Origin: Planctomycetota bacterium
GTDB taxonomy: Bacteria > Planctomycetota > Planctomycetia > Pirellulales > Thermoguttaceae
Assembly (NCBI GenBank): GCA_015661985.1
Contig: DQVB01000519.1
Coordinates: 1-7,632, forward strand
DNA length: 7,632 nt
Direction of reading: 5' to 3'
Position numbers and translations under genes: made by a program. Below are positions 1 to 5,472 of this stretch, piece after piece. The stretch's first letter is position 1; the number at the start of each line of letters is the position of its first letter. The notes beneath the pieces were generated by a model. It saw only the letters and a program-made list of their open reading frames with translations, had not been told where the DNA came from and searched no databases.

Positions 1-62
1 GCCGGCGGGCGGGCCGGGCTGCCGCCGATGGGGCCAGTGGCGCCGCGGGACGGTCTTACCTG

Positions 63-1037
63 ATGCGCATCGCCCGCCGGGCGATGGCCTGTCTGTTCGA
101 GGTGTGTGTCAACGTGGGCCAGTACGAGGGGGATATGGGAGCAGCCCTCGACGCACTGGACTTGATCGAGTCATTGGAGGACCAGCTCTCGGTGTTCCGC
201 CCCACCAGCCAACTGAATCGAATCAATCGCGGCGCCGCGGGCGGCCCAGTACAGGTGGACCCGGAACTGTTGCACCTGTTGCAGTTGGCCCTGGAAATCT
301 CCCAGCGGACCGGCGGGGCTTTCGATATCACGGCCACGCCCCTGTGGCGGGCGTGGGGTTTTGCGCGGCGGGCAGGACGGGTGCCGAACCAGTCCGAACT
401 GGCCGAAGCCCTCCAGCATGTGGGCAGCCGCTGGGTGCGGCTGAACGATCCGCCCGGGACAGTACGGTTCCTCAAGCCGGGGATCGAACTCAGCCTGGGC
501 AGCATCGGCAAAGGGTACGCTTTGGACCGGGCCGCGGAAGTGCTCGCGGAGGCGGGGATCGGTGATTTTCTCGTCCACAGCGGCCAGAGCAGCATCCTGG
601 CCCGCGGTTCGCGCATGGGGCGCCACACGACGAACGGGTCAGGCTGGCCGGTCGGGTTGCCCGACCCACGGCGCCGCGGCGCCCGGTTGGGCGAAATCAC
701 CCTCTACAATCGCGCGCTGGCCACTTCCAGCTCCGCGTTCCAGTCCTTTCGCCATCAGGGCAAACGGTACGGCCACGTGCTGGATCCGCGTACCGGCTGG
801 CCCGCCGAAGGGGTGCTCTCGGCCACCGCCATCGCTCCGACCGCCGCGATGGCCGATGCCTTGGCCACAGCCTTTTACGTCATGGGGCCTGAGGCCGTGG
901 AGGACTACTGCCAACACCACGCAGAAGTGGGCGCCGTGCTCGTATGCCCTCTTGCCCGCGGTGCGGGCAGCCGGGTGCTCGCGTTCGGCATCGATCCCGG
1001 CCAGCTGCGATGGTTCGATCAAAACGCCGGGAGTTGA
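63..1037 (+). CDS. apbE: ApbE-family FAD:protein FMN transferase (possibly 5'-incomplete)
   Basis: ApbE enzymes attach FMN from FAD covalently to threonine or serine of flavoproteins, using Mg2+. Family landmarks visible, numbered from the ATG at 63: the N-terminal RAMACLFEV (residues 6-14), SLGSIGKGYALDRA (144-157), HVLDPRTGWP (238-247), and ADALAT (264-269) with D265 and T269 spaced like the metal-binding Asp/Thr pair of characterised ApbE/Ftp proteins. The usual GGD segment is replaced by HSGQSS (172-177), and the usual TSG by TSSS (221-224), so this is a divergent subfamily. No signal peptide is seen. The frame has no stop from base 3 to the ATG, no good Shine-Dalgarno precedes the ATG, and the upstream residues SYL run smoothly into the conserved start of the domain, so the true start may lie left of the window. 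The length of 324 aa is near normal. The target flavoprotein is unknown, and no flavoprotein gene is in view. Confidence 0.9.
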   Translation: MRIARRAMACLFEVCVNVGQYEGDMGAALDALDLIESLEDQLSVFRPTSQLNRINRGAAGGPVQVDPELLHLLQLALEISQRTGGAFDITATPLWRAWGFARRAGRVPNQSELAEALQHVGSRWVRLNDPPGTVRFLKPGIELSLGSIGKGYALDRAAEVLAEAGIGDFLVHSGQSSILARGSRMGRHTTNGSGWPVGLPDPRRRGARLGEITLYNRALATSSSAFQSFRHQGKRYGHVLDPRTGWPAEGVLSATAIAPTAAMADALATAFYVMGPEAVEDYCQHHAEVGAVLVCPLARGAGSRVLAFGIDPGQLRWFDQNAGS

Positions 1038-1082
1038 AGAAATCCCGAAAAGTGATCCCCAACGTCGGAGAAAGGAAACGTG

Positions 1083-1221
1083 GGATGGGCATTCTTGCCC
1101 GTCAATCATGGGCTCGCCCGGCGAAGCCGGCTCGTGCGGCAAAACGCACATTCTGTGACATCTACGATACCCAGGTTATTGCGCGTTTTGCCCCACTTGT
1201 GACGGACAGGAATGTCCATCC
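1083..1221. repeat. Foldback element with nested inverted repeats (MITE-like or structured RNA)
   Basis: The outer arms are 1083-1103 and 1201-1221, 21 nt each. They match at 18 positions as an inverted repeat, and at 20 if G-T wobbles are allowed. Inner arms 1134-1150 and 1180-1196 match at 15 of 17 around GGCAAAACGC. A small hairpin, CCGGC-gaa-GCCGG (1118-1130), sits between the left arms, and a loop of about 29 nt (1151-1179) closes the inner stem. The whole would fold as a three-way structure. Each outer arm is also a local hairpin. No clear target-site duplication was found. It lies wholly in the gap between apbE and the DUF1080 gene. It could be a non-autonomous mobile element, a REP-type palindrome pair, or a transcribed RNA structure. 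Confidence 0.6.
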
Positions 1222-1250
1222 TGCCCTGCCGATTTGCAACGCTGGGGTGA
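1201..1250 (+). repeat. 50-nt upstream module, copy 1
   Basis: This copy consists of a 21-nt hairpin block (core GGACAGGAATGTCC), 11 variable bases, and an 18-nt block TTTGCAACGCTGGGGTGA (1233-1250). The same order and spacing occur on the minus strand at 7592-7543, with 17 of 18 bases identical in the second block. It ends 146 nt before the DUF1080 start codon and points towards that gene. Confidence 0.7.
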
Positions 1251-1270
1251 GGTCTGTGCCGGCGACGCGG

Positions 1271-1313
1271 GGCGCTGGCCGATAGCGCCGTTGGATTGCG
1301 GCCCGAGGGCCGC
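1271..1313 (+). other. Two adjacent GC-rich hairpins in the DUF1080 leader
   Basis: GGCGCT (1271-1276) pairs with AGCGCC (1284-1289) across a 7-nt loop. GCGGCCC (1298-1304) then pairs perfectly with GGGCCGC (1307-1313), more realistically as a 6-bp stem with a CGAG loop. No T-run follows, so a classical intrinsic terminator is not supported. The hairpins could end apbE transcription in a factor-dependent way, or be structure in the 5' leader of the next gene. The rest of 1314-1382 shows nothing recognisable. Confidence 0.35.
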
Positions 1314-1396
1314 CTTGGGAGAATCTTACCTTTGAGGCTCAGGCAGATCTTCCGATTTGTACAACTCTTGACCGCGATCTTTGGAGGAAAGCAGCC

Positions 1397-2392
1397 ATGA
1401 AAAGTTGCCTGTTTGGTGTGCTGGTGGGGCAGCTGTTGTGGGTGGTGGGCAGTTGCCTGGGGGCACGGGCCCCCGAGGTCACTGATCCGGCGGTGGCGGC
1501 GCAGGACCCGGACTTTCACATCCAGGGCGAATACTTGGGCGAGGGCGTTTTGCCTGACGGGAGCCAAGCCCAGCTGGGGGCGCAGGTGATCGCTTTGGGG
1601 CATGGCAAGTTCCACGTCGTTTTCTACAAGGGCGGCCTGCCAGGTAAAGGCTGGAAGCGAGGCGACGCGAAGATGGAGGCCGAGGCGGAACGCACGGACC
1701 AGGGCACCACGATCACCGGGAAGAACCTGAAGGGAACGATCAACGAAGGGACCATGATCGTCACCGACGAGGGAGGTCAGGCGCGGGTCGAGCTACGCAA
1801 GATCCAGCGCACCAGCCCGACACTGGGCGCCAAGCCGCCGGCCGGGGCGCGGGTCATCTTCGACGGGTCCAGCGTAGAGGGCCTGGAAGGCGGCCGTTTG
1901 AGCAAAGAAGGAAACCTGATCGCCGGAACGACGACCAAAGAAACGTTCGGCGCCCGAGGCTACCAGCTCCACCTGGAATTTCGCCTGTCGTGGATGCCGG
2001 AAGCCCGCGGCCAAGCCCGGTCGAACAGTGGCGTCTACGTGCACGACTGTTACGAGATCCAGGTGCTCGATTCCTTTGGGCTGGAAGGCCGTGACAACGA
2101 GTGCGGCGGCATCTACCGTATCAAGGCCCCCGATGTCAATATGTGCCTGCCCCCCATGGCCTGGCAAACCTACGACATCGACTTCACGGCGCCGCAGTAC
2201 GACGACCAAGGCAACAAGGTGGCCAACGCGCGGATCACCGTGCGTCACAATGGCCAGGTGATTCACAACGACTTGGAACTGCCCCGGGGAACACCGGGTC
2301 GCCAGGAGGAGGGGCCGGGGCCGCGCCCGCTCTACCTCCAGGGCCATGGCTGCCACGTGCACTACCGCAACATCTGGCTCGTGGAAAAATAG
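1397..2392 (+). CDS. Secreted two-domain DUF1080 (3-keto-disaccharide hydrolase family) protein
   Basis: Start ATG 1397 has a strong Shine-Dalgarno, GGAGGAA (1383-1389), 7 nt upstream. Residues 1-25 form a signal peptide with a hydrophobic core (LFGVLVGQLLWVVGS). Cleavage may follow ARA (residue 25), or Cys20 in VGSC may be a weak lipobox. Residues about 38-136 form the N-terminal domain often seen with DUF1080 in planctomycetes, with GEYLGEG, LGAQVIALGHGKF and GGLPGKGW. Residues about 151-331 are the DUF1080 domain (PF06439, a concanavalin-like fold), with NSGVYV (210-215), YEIQVLDSFG (219-228), WQTYDIDF (256-263) and the C-terminal YRNIWLVEK (323-331). The Pfam name comes from a few members that hydrolyse 3-keto-glycosides; the exact substrate here is unknown. 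It probably acts outside the cytoplasm. The length of 331 aa and both domains look complete. Confidence 0.9.
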   Translation: MKSCLFGVLVGQLLWVVGSCLGARAPEVTDPAVAAQDPDFHIQGEYLGEGVLPDGSQAQLGAQVIALGHGKFHVVFYKGGLPGKGWKRGDAKMEAEAERTDQGTTITGKNLKGTINEGTMIVTDEGGQARVELRKIQRTSPTLGAKPPAGARVIFDGSSVEGLEGGRLSKEGNLIAGTTTKETFGARGYQLHLEFRLSWMPEARGQARSNSGVYVHDCYEIQVLDSFGLEGRDNECGGIYRIKAPDVNMCLPPMAWQTYDIDFTAPQYDDQGNKVANARITVRHNGQVIHNDLELPRGTPGRQEEGPGPRPLYLQGHGCHVHYRNIWLVEK

Positions 2393-2478
2393 ACTCGCCG
2401 CTGTTGTGCACCCGTCCGGCTATGACACTGGTTGGACGGTGCCACGTCGGTGGCTCTCTCTTGCCTTCACGGAAAGGG

Positions 2479-2930
2479 ATGATGTTGTGCTGGCTGCAAG
2501 ACAGTGCTCGGTTTGTTGGTCGCGTTCTCGGCGGGCAGGCCAGCCCTTGGGGCTGAAGCCTCAGGCGAAACGTGGTATCGAACGGAAGCCGAGGCGACGG
2601 CGGCCGGCAAGGGGCTGGGCATCGGCTCGGCACGGCTCAAAGGACCGGCCGCGTGGTGCATCTCTCCCGACCGGCCAAACGGCCTGTCCGGTTGCGATGG
2701 GCGGACCCCCAGTTTGATACGCGATCCACCTCCTGCTACGTGCAGCTCATGCAGGACCACGGCGAAGAGGCAATCGCCGGCCCAGTTTGGGTGAACTGGG
2801 TGAACTGGCCCTGGCCGGCTTCCCCCGGCCTGATCGTTTCGCTGAAAAGCACCCGCAGCCCCTGCCCTATGACAATACTGCTCTCAGGCTCGCAGCGCCA
2901 GCCAGGTCCTGGGTTGGGCCGCCGTTGGTG
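2479..2930 (+). pseudogene. Probable decayed secreted-protein gene with several frameshifts
   Basis: No intact gene fills 2393-2980, but coding-like stretches continue one another across frames. ATGs at 2479 and 2482 follow GGAAAGG (2471-2477) and read MLCWLQD. A one-base shift then gives a signal-peptide-like VLGLLVAFSAGRPALGAEA followed by SGETWYRTEAEA (2504 to about 2640). A second shift gives RVVHLSRPAKRP, RLRWADPQFDTRSTSCYVQ and DHGEEAIAG (about 2650-2783). A third gives ELALAGFPRPDRFAEKH and PLPYDNTALRL (about 2790-2890). G/C-rich third positions follow the frame switches. A 9-bp tandem duplication (2788-2805) lies at the last switch. The family was not recognised. Chance ORFs in GC-rich DNA or sequencing errors are alternatives. 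The last bases before the cupin gene (2931-2965) show nothing recognisable. Confidence 0.4.
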
Positions 2931-2968
2931 TGTCACTTTCGGCGCTTTGTGATCCCGTTTTGCGGAAC

Positions 2969-2975
2969 GGAAGGA
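2969..2975 (+). promoter_or_regulatory. Shine-Dalgarno that fixes the cupin start
   Basis: GGAAGGA lies 5 nt before ATG 2981. The same frame is open upstream to a GTG-type start near 2930, but the added residues look unlike a cupin N-terminus and have no comparable ribosome-binding site. Confidence 0.6.
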
Positions 2976-2980
2976 CTGCC

Positions 2981-3328
2981 ATGCGATCTTACATCGTCAA
3001 CCGCGAAGAGTGCGTGCGGATGAAGCCTTTTCCGGGGATCGAAATGTGTGCCTTCGAGGCTGAAAAGATGACGGTGTCCATCGTGGAAATGGAACCAGGG
3101 GCGGTCATCGAAGAGCACCAGCATCCCCATGAACAGGTGGGATACATGGTTGAGGGGTGGGCGGAGTTTGTCATCGACGGCCAATCGTACCGGGTGGAAG
3201 CGGGCCAGATGTGGCGGCTTCCCGGCGGGGTGCGACACAAGGTGATCGCCGGGGACTGCCGCGTACGCGCCGTCGACGTCTTTTACCCCGTGCGCGAAGA
3301 CATGCGCGGCCAGTGGGAAGCGTCCTGA
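2981..3328 (+). CDS. Small cupin, KdgF-like (candidate unsaturated-uronate ring-opening enzyme)
   Basis: This is a 115-aa single-domain cupin without a signal peptide, so it is presumably cytoplasmic. Cupin motif 1 is PGAVIEEHQHPHEQVGYMVEG (residues 39 to 59 in part), giving candidate metal ligands H46, H48 and Q52. Motif 2, GQMWRLPGGVRH (75-86), gives H86. The C-terminal strand DVFYPVRED (99-107) has D99, F101 and R105. The D-x-F-x-x-x-R spacing matches, as I recall it, the catalytic-region residues of Yersinia KdgF (D102, F104, R108), whose metal site is likewise three His and one Gln. KdgF converts 4,5-unsaturated uronates from pectin or alginate to the open keto form. The convergent neighbour is a PL11 lyase that makes such unsaturated ends, which supports this reading. 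Many related cupins have other or unknown roles, so only the cupin fold is certain. Confidence 0.85.
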   Translation: MRSYIVNREECVRMKPFPGIEMCAFEAEKMTVSIVEMEPGAVIEEHQHPHEQVGYMVEGWAEFVIDGQSYRVEAGQMWRLPGGVRHKVIAGDCRVRAVDVFYPVREDMRGQWEAS

Positions 3329-3384
3329 CAGCCGGCCTGGTGGGCTGAAACCGCGAGAGGCACCGTGCCCTGGGGGTTCGAATC

Positions 3385-3492
3385 TATCCCGAAATGAACG
3401 TCCCGAAATGAAAATCCCGAAATGAAAACGGATACCTTCGGTGGCACGTCGTGGCACGGTCGGGAGACGGGGACAACCTCATCTCGGGATAG
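3385..3492. repeat. Inverted repeat enclosing the tandem array
   Basis: CTATCCCGAAATGA (3385-3398) is repeated in inverted form as TCATCTCGGGATAG (3479-3492), 13 of 14 matching and 14 with a wobble. The left arm overlaps the first tandem unit. The 80 nt between the arms also hold a GTGGCAC direct repeat in GTGGCACGTCGTGGCAC. It may form a large hairpin between converging genes, or be the edges of a small inserted repeat. No T-run is present. Confidence 0.5.
3387..3428 (+). repeat. Three 14-bp tandem repeats
   Basis: Three head-to-tail units, TCCCGAAATGAACG, TCCCGAAATGAAAA and TCCCGAAATGAAAA, occupy 3387-3400, 3401-3414 and 3415-3428. Only the last two bases of unit 1 differ. AATCCCGAAA also occurs once at 1041-1050 downstream of apbE. 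The array is in the convergent gap between the cupin and the lyase gene. Confidence 0.8.
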
Positions 3493-3563
3493 GCTCTTGA
3501 CCCTTTGCGCGTTCGCCACGGTTTGGTCATAGGGATTTGGCCATGGGTCATTCCCGGACGCTG

Positions 3564-3590
3564 GCCAACCATGCGTGGTTTCGGCTTGTT
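3564..3590 (+). terminator. Weak hairpin candidate in the convergent gap
   Basis: GCCAACCA (3564-3571) pairs with TGGTT-tc-GGC (3576-3585) around a TGCG loop, with a 2-nt bulge, and TTGTT follows on the plus strand. It would stop plus-strand transcripts from the cupin side. For the lyase on the minus strand it starts about 10 nt past the stop codon but lacks a T-run. Confidence 0.25.
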
Positions 3591-3594
3591 CGGG

Positions 3595-5361
3595 TTACGG
3601 CGTCCTGCTGGTGGCCAGGTCGTAGCTGGTCATCGGCGCCTGGTAATAGCCCATGGCCGCCACGACGACATCCATCCGATACAGCGGGTCCTGCATCAGG
3701 CACACGCGCCGGTCGCGGGCCGGGATGGTGGTCGTGTAGATCCGCAGCTGGCCCCGCACGCTGGTGATGATCTCCTCGCGCCAATCGCCCACCACATCGG
3801 CGATGGCCGCCACATGGCCCTGGATACTCACATGCGCTCCGCCGCGGTAGTCTTGCACACGGCCGTCCAGAATAAGCTCGCGCTGCGGGTCGGCATCCCA
3901 GTGGACCACCAGCGCGCCGAACCCACCCAGGTTCTCCTCGCTGATCACTTCTCCCCGGCAGGTGCGCAGCTTCGACCAGGCGTAACGCTTCTCCGAATCG
4001 GTGTCGGCAGAGTAGCATTCGCTGCCGCGGTAACGAGGATCGATGTCGCTGCACATGCCCCGCGAATGTACGTGCCGGGTGAAGCCCTCGTGGCCCCAGA
4101 GGATCTTGCCCGTGGCCGCATCGACCAGGCACATGCCGTTGCGCTGCCGTTGGCGAGTCTCCATGCCGTAGTAGATTTCCAGCCCGGGGCGGTCGGGATC
4201 GATATCGCCCACGTAGCAGTGGTCCGGATGCCCCAACCCGGTGGACCACAGGGCTTTGCCGTTGTGGTCGACCACCGAAGAGCCGAGAACCACCTCATCG
4301 CGGCCGTCGCCGTCCACGTCGGCCGCGTGCATCCAGTGGGCGCCTTGGCCCCAGTAGCTGCGAGGCAGATCCGTGTTGTCCCACCGCCACACTTCGCGCA
4401 GGCGGCGGCCGTCGAACGTGTAGGCCACCAGCTTCATGATGTTATACGTGCCCCGTTCGACCACCAAGTGCGGGCGTCGGCCGTCCAAATAGGCCACACA
4501 GAGCTGGTTGCGCGAGGCATAGTTGTATCCCCGCTCGCCGTCGAAGCCTTCGCGCGACGGCCAATCCACCCGCGTGATCACCCGGCCTGTGGTACCTTCC
4601 AGGAGACTCAGGTACTCTGGCCCGCTCCTCACGCGCCCGTCCGGGTCGCGCGGGTCGCCTTCGCCCGTCTTGGCCGCCACCTCGGCCCGGCCGTCCCCGT
4701 CCAGGTCGTAGACCACGTAGGGTGAATACCAGATGCCGCGCTCGATGGCCCAGCCCAGATCGTACCGCCACAGGAACCGGCCGTCGTGGTCGTAGGCCTC
4801 CAGCTTGTAGGTGCCGGGGCTCGGTTTCCAATACCGGACGTACGGATCGATGTTCTCGTTGGGTTGCTTGATCACGAAATCGTAACGGCCGTCGCCGTCC
4901 AGGTCAGCGATGCCCGCCTTCTGGAACGTGTAATCGCCGGCAAGTTCGATGCGCAGGTACGGCTGGCTCGGGCGGCCGCCCACAGCCTCCGCGGCTCGGC
5001 TCGGTTCCCCTTCGCGGCCGTCGATCACCGCGCGGACGTACCATCGGCATGCGGTACCGGCCGGAGCCGAAGTGTCCGTGAAATCCGTGGTCCGGGAAAC
5101 CGGCTCTTCAGTCAGCCTCACCGGCTTGCCCTGGCCAGCCTCGCGGTACACGTTGAAGCCCACCCCCGGTGGGTCCGTCTCCAGGAGCCGCCAGCCGAGA
5201 TAGACCGAACCGTCAGCCAGCGGCCGGGCAATCAGCCCCCGACCCAACCGCTCTTTCATCCGCCCGCCGGTCGCCCCTTCTTCGGCCGCCTTGCAGAACG
5301 TCATCCCACAGCAGACCGCCACTGCCAACAGTACCGCTCGATCAACAATTCTCATCCACAT
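3595..5361 (-). CDS. Secreted rhamnogalacturonan lyase, polysaccharide lyase family 11
   Basis: PL11 enzymes cleave the Rha-(1,4)-GalA bond of rhamnogalacturonan I by beta-elimination, leaving 4,5-unsaturated galacturonyl ends; they need Ca2+. The start chosen is 5361, giving 588 aa, because it has GAGGAG 9 nt upstream and is followed at once by a signal peptide (RIVDRAVLLAVAVCCGMTFCKA, residues about 4-25 in part). Residues about 36-125 form the N-terminal fibronectin-like domain, with MKERLGRGLIA (35-45) and GFNVYRE (68-74). The catalytic beta-propeller follows, with repeated Ca2+-loop motifs DLDGDGRYDFV (153-163), DLDGDGRAEV (219-228), DVDGDGRDEV (348-357) and DIDPDRPGLEIYYG (386-399). The C-terminus MGYYQAPMTSYDL (570-582) is typical of the family. 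Length matches YesW/YesX-type lyases. Endo or exo action cannot be read from sequence alone. It lies 111 nt downstream of the GH123-like gene, probably in one operon. Confidence 0.93.
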   Translation of the reverse strand: MWMRIVDRAVLLAVAVCCGMTFCKAAEEGATGGRMKERLGRGLIARPLADGSVYLGWRLLETDPPGVGFNVYREAGQGKPVRLTEEPVSRTTDFTDTSAPAGTACRWYVRAVIDGREGEPSRAAEAVGGRPSQPYLRIELAGDYTFQKAGIADLDGDGRYDFVIKQPNENIDPYVRYWKPSPGTYKLEAYDHDGRFLWRYDLGWAIERGIWYSPYVVYDLDGDGRAEVAAKTGEGDPRDPDGRVRSGPEYLSLLEGTTGRVITRVDWPSREGFDGERGYNYASRNQLCVAYLDGRRPHLVVERGTYNIMKLVAYTFDGRRLREVWRWDNTDLPRSYWGQGAHWMHAADVDGDGRDEVVLGSSVVDHNGKALWSTGLGHPDHCYVGDIDPDRPGLEIYYGMETRQRQRNGMCLVDAATGKILWGHEGFTRHVHSRGMCSDIDPRYRGSECYSADTDSEKRYAWSKLRTCRGEVISEENLGGFGALVVHWDADPQRELILDGRVQDYRGGAHVSIQGHVAAIADVVGDWREEIITSVRGQLRIYTTTIPARDRRVCLMQDPLYRMDVVVAAMGYYQAPMTSYDLATSRTP

Positions 5362-5370
5362 CGCTTCGTG

Positions 5371-5376
5371 CTCCTC
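5371..5376 (-). promoter_or_regulatory. Shine-Dalgarno that fixes the lyase start
   Basis: GAGGAG on the minus strand lies 9 nt before ATG 5361. It rules out the longer open frame that reaches 5472, whose extra 37 residues would bury the signal peptide. Confidence 0.65.
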
Positions 5377-5420
5377 GTGAAGGGTCTGGCCATTGCCCGG
5401 CCAACATCCAACGAACAGCC

Positions 5421-5426
5421 AGTATA
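5421..5426 (-). promoter_or_regulatory. Possible -10 box for an internal lyase promoter
   Basis: TATACT on the minus strand stands out in a G/C-rich gap and would give a leader of about 50 nt before the lyase start. No convincing -35 is seen 16-18 nt upstream, so this is weak. The lyase may simply be read through from the upstream gene. Confidence 0.2.
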
Positions 5427-5472
5427 CCCCGCGCCGGGCCCACCAGCCATCAACCCGACAGGGTGACGGCAA

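Noticed and set aside
562..1158. Alternative plus-strand frame over the end of apbE
   Set aside because: It overlaps the ApbE motifs HVLDPRTG and ADALAT in another frame, and its own product is low-complexity.
1298..1313. Perfect GC hairpin as an intrinsic terminator of apbE
   Set aside because: The stem is good but no T-run follows, and it lies 260 nt past the stop codon; listed only as a structure.
1106..1615. Minus-strand open frame across the foldback element and the DUF1080 start
   Set aside because: It runs through non-coding repeat sequence and antisense to a signal peptide, with no family resemblance.
2930..2980. N-terminal extension of the cupin gene
   Set aside because: ATG 2981 has a well-placed GGAAGGA, and the extension adds residues atypical of a short cupin.
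3387..3428. Reading the tandem array as a CRISPR
   Set aside because: The units are 14 bp and contiguous, with no spacers, and no cas genes are near.
3505..4725. Long plus-strand open frame (406 codons) opposite the PL11 gene
   Set aside because: It is antisense to a clear PL11 protein, low in complexity (rich in H, A, V, P, R) and without recognisable domains. It is an expected shadow in GC-rich DNA.
5362..5472. N-terminal extension of the PL11 gene
   Set aside because: The frame is open, but the added residues would precede a signal peptide, and the Shine-Dalgarno at 5371-5376 points to 5361.
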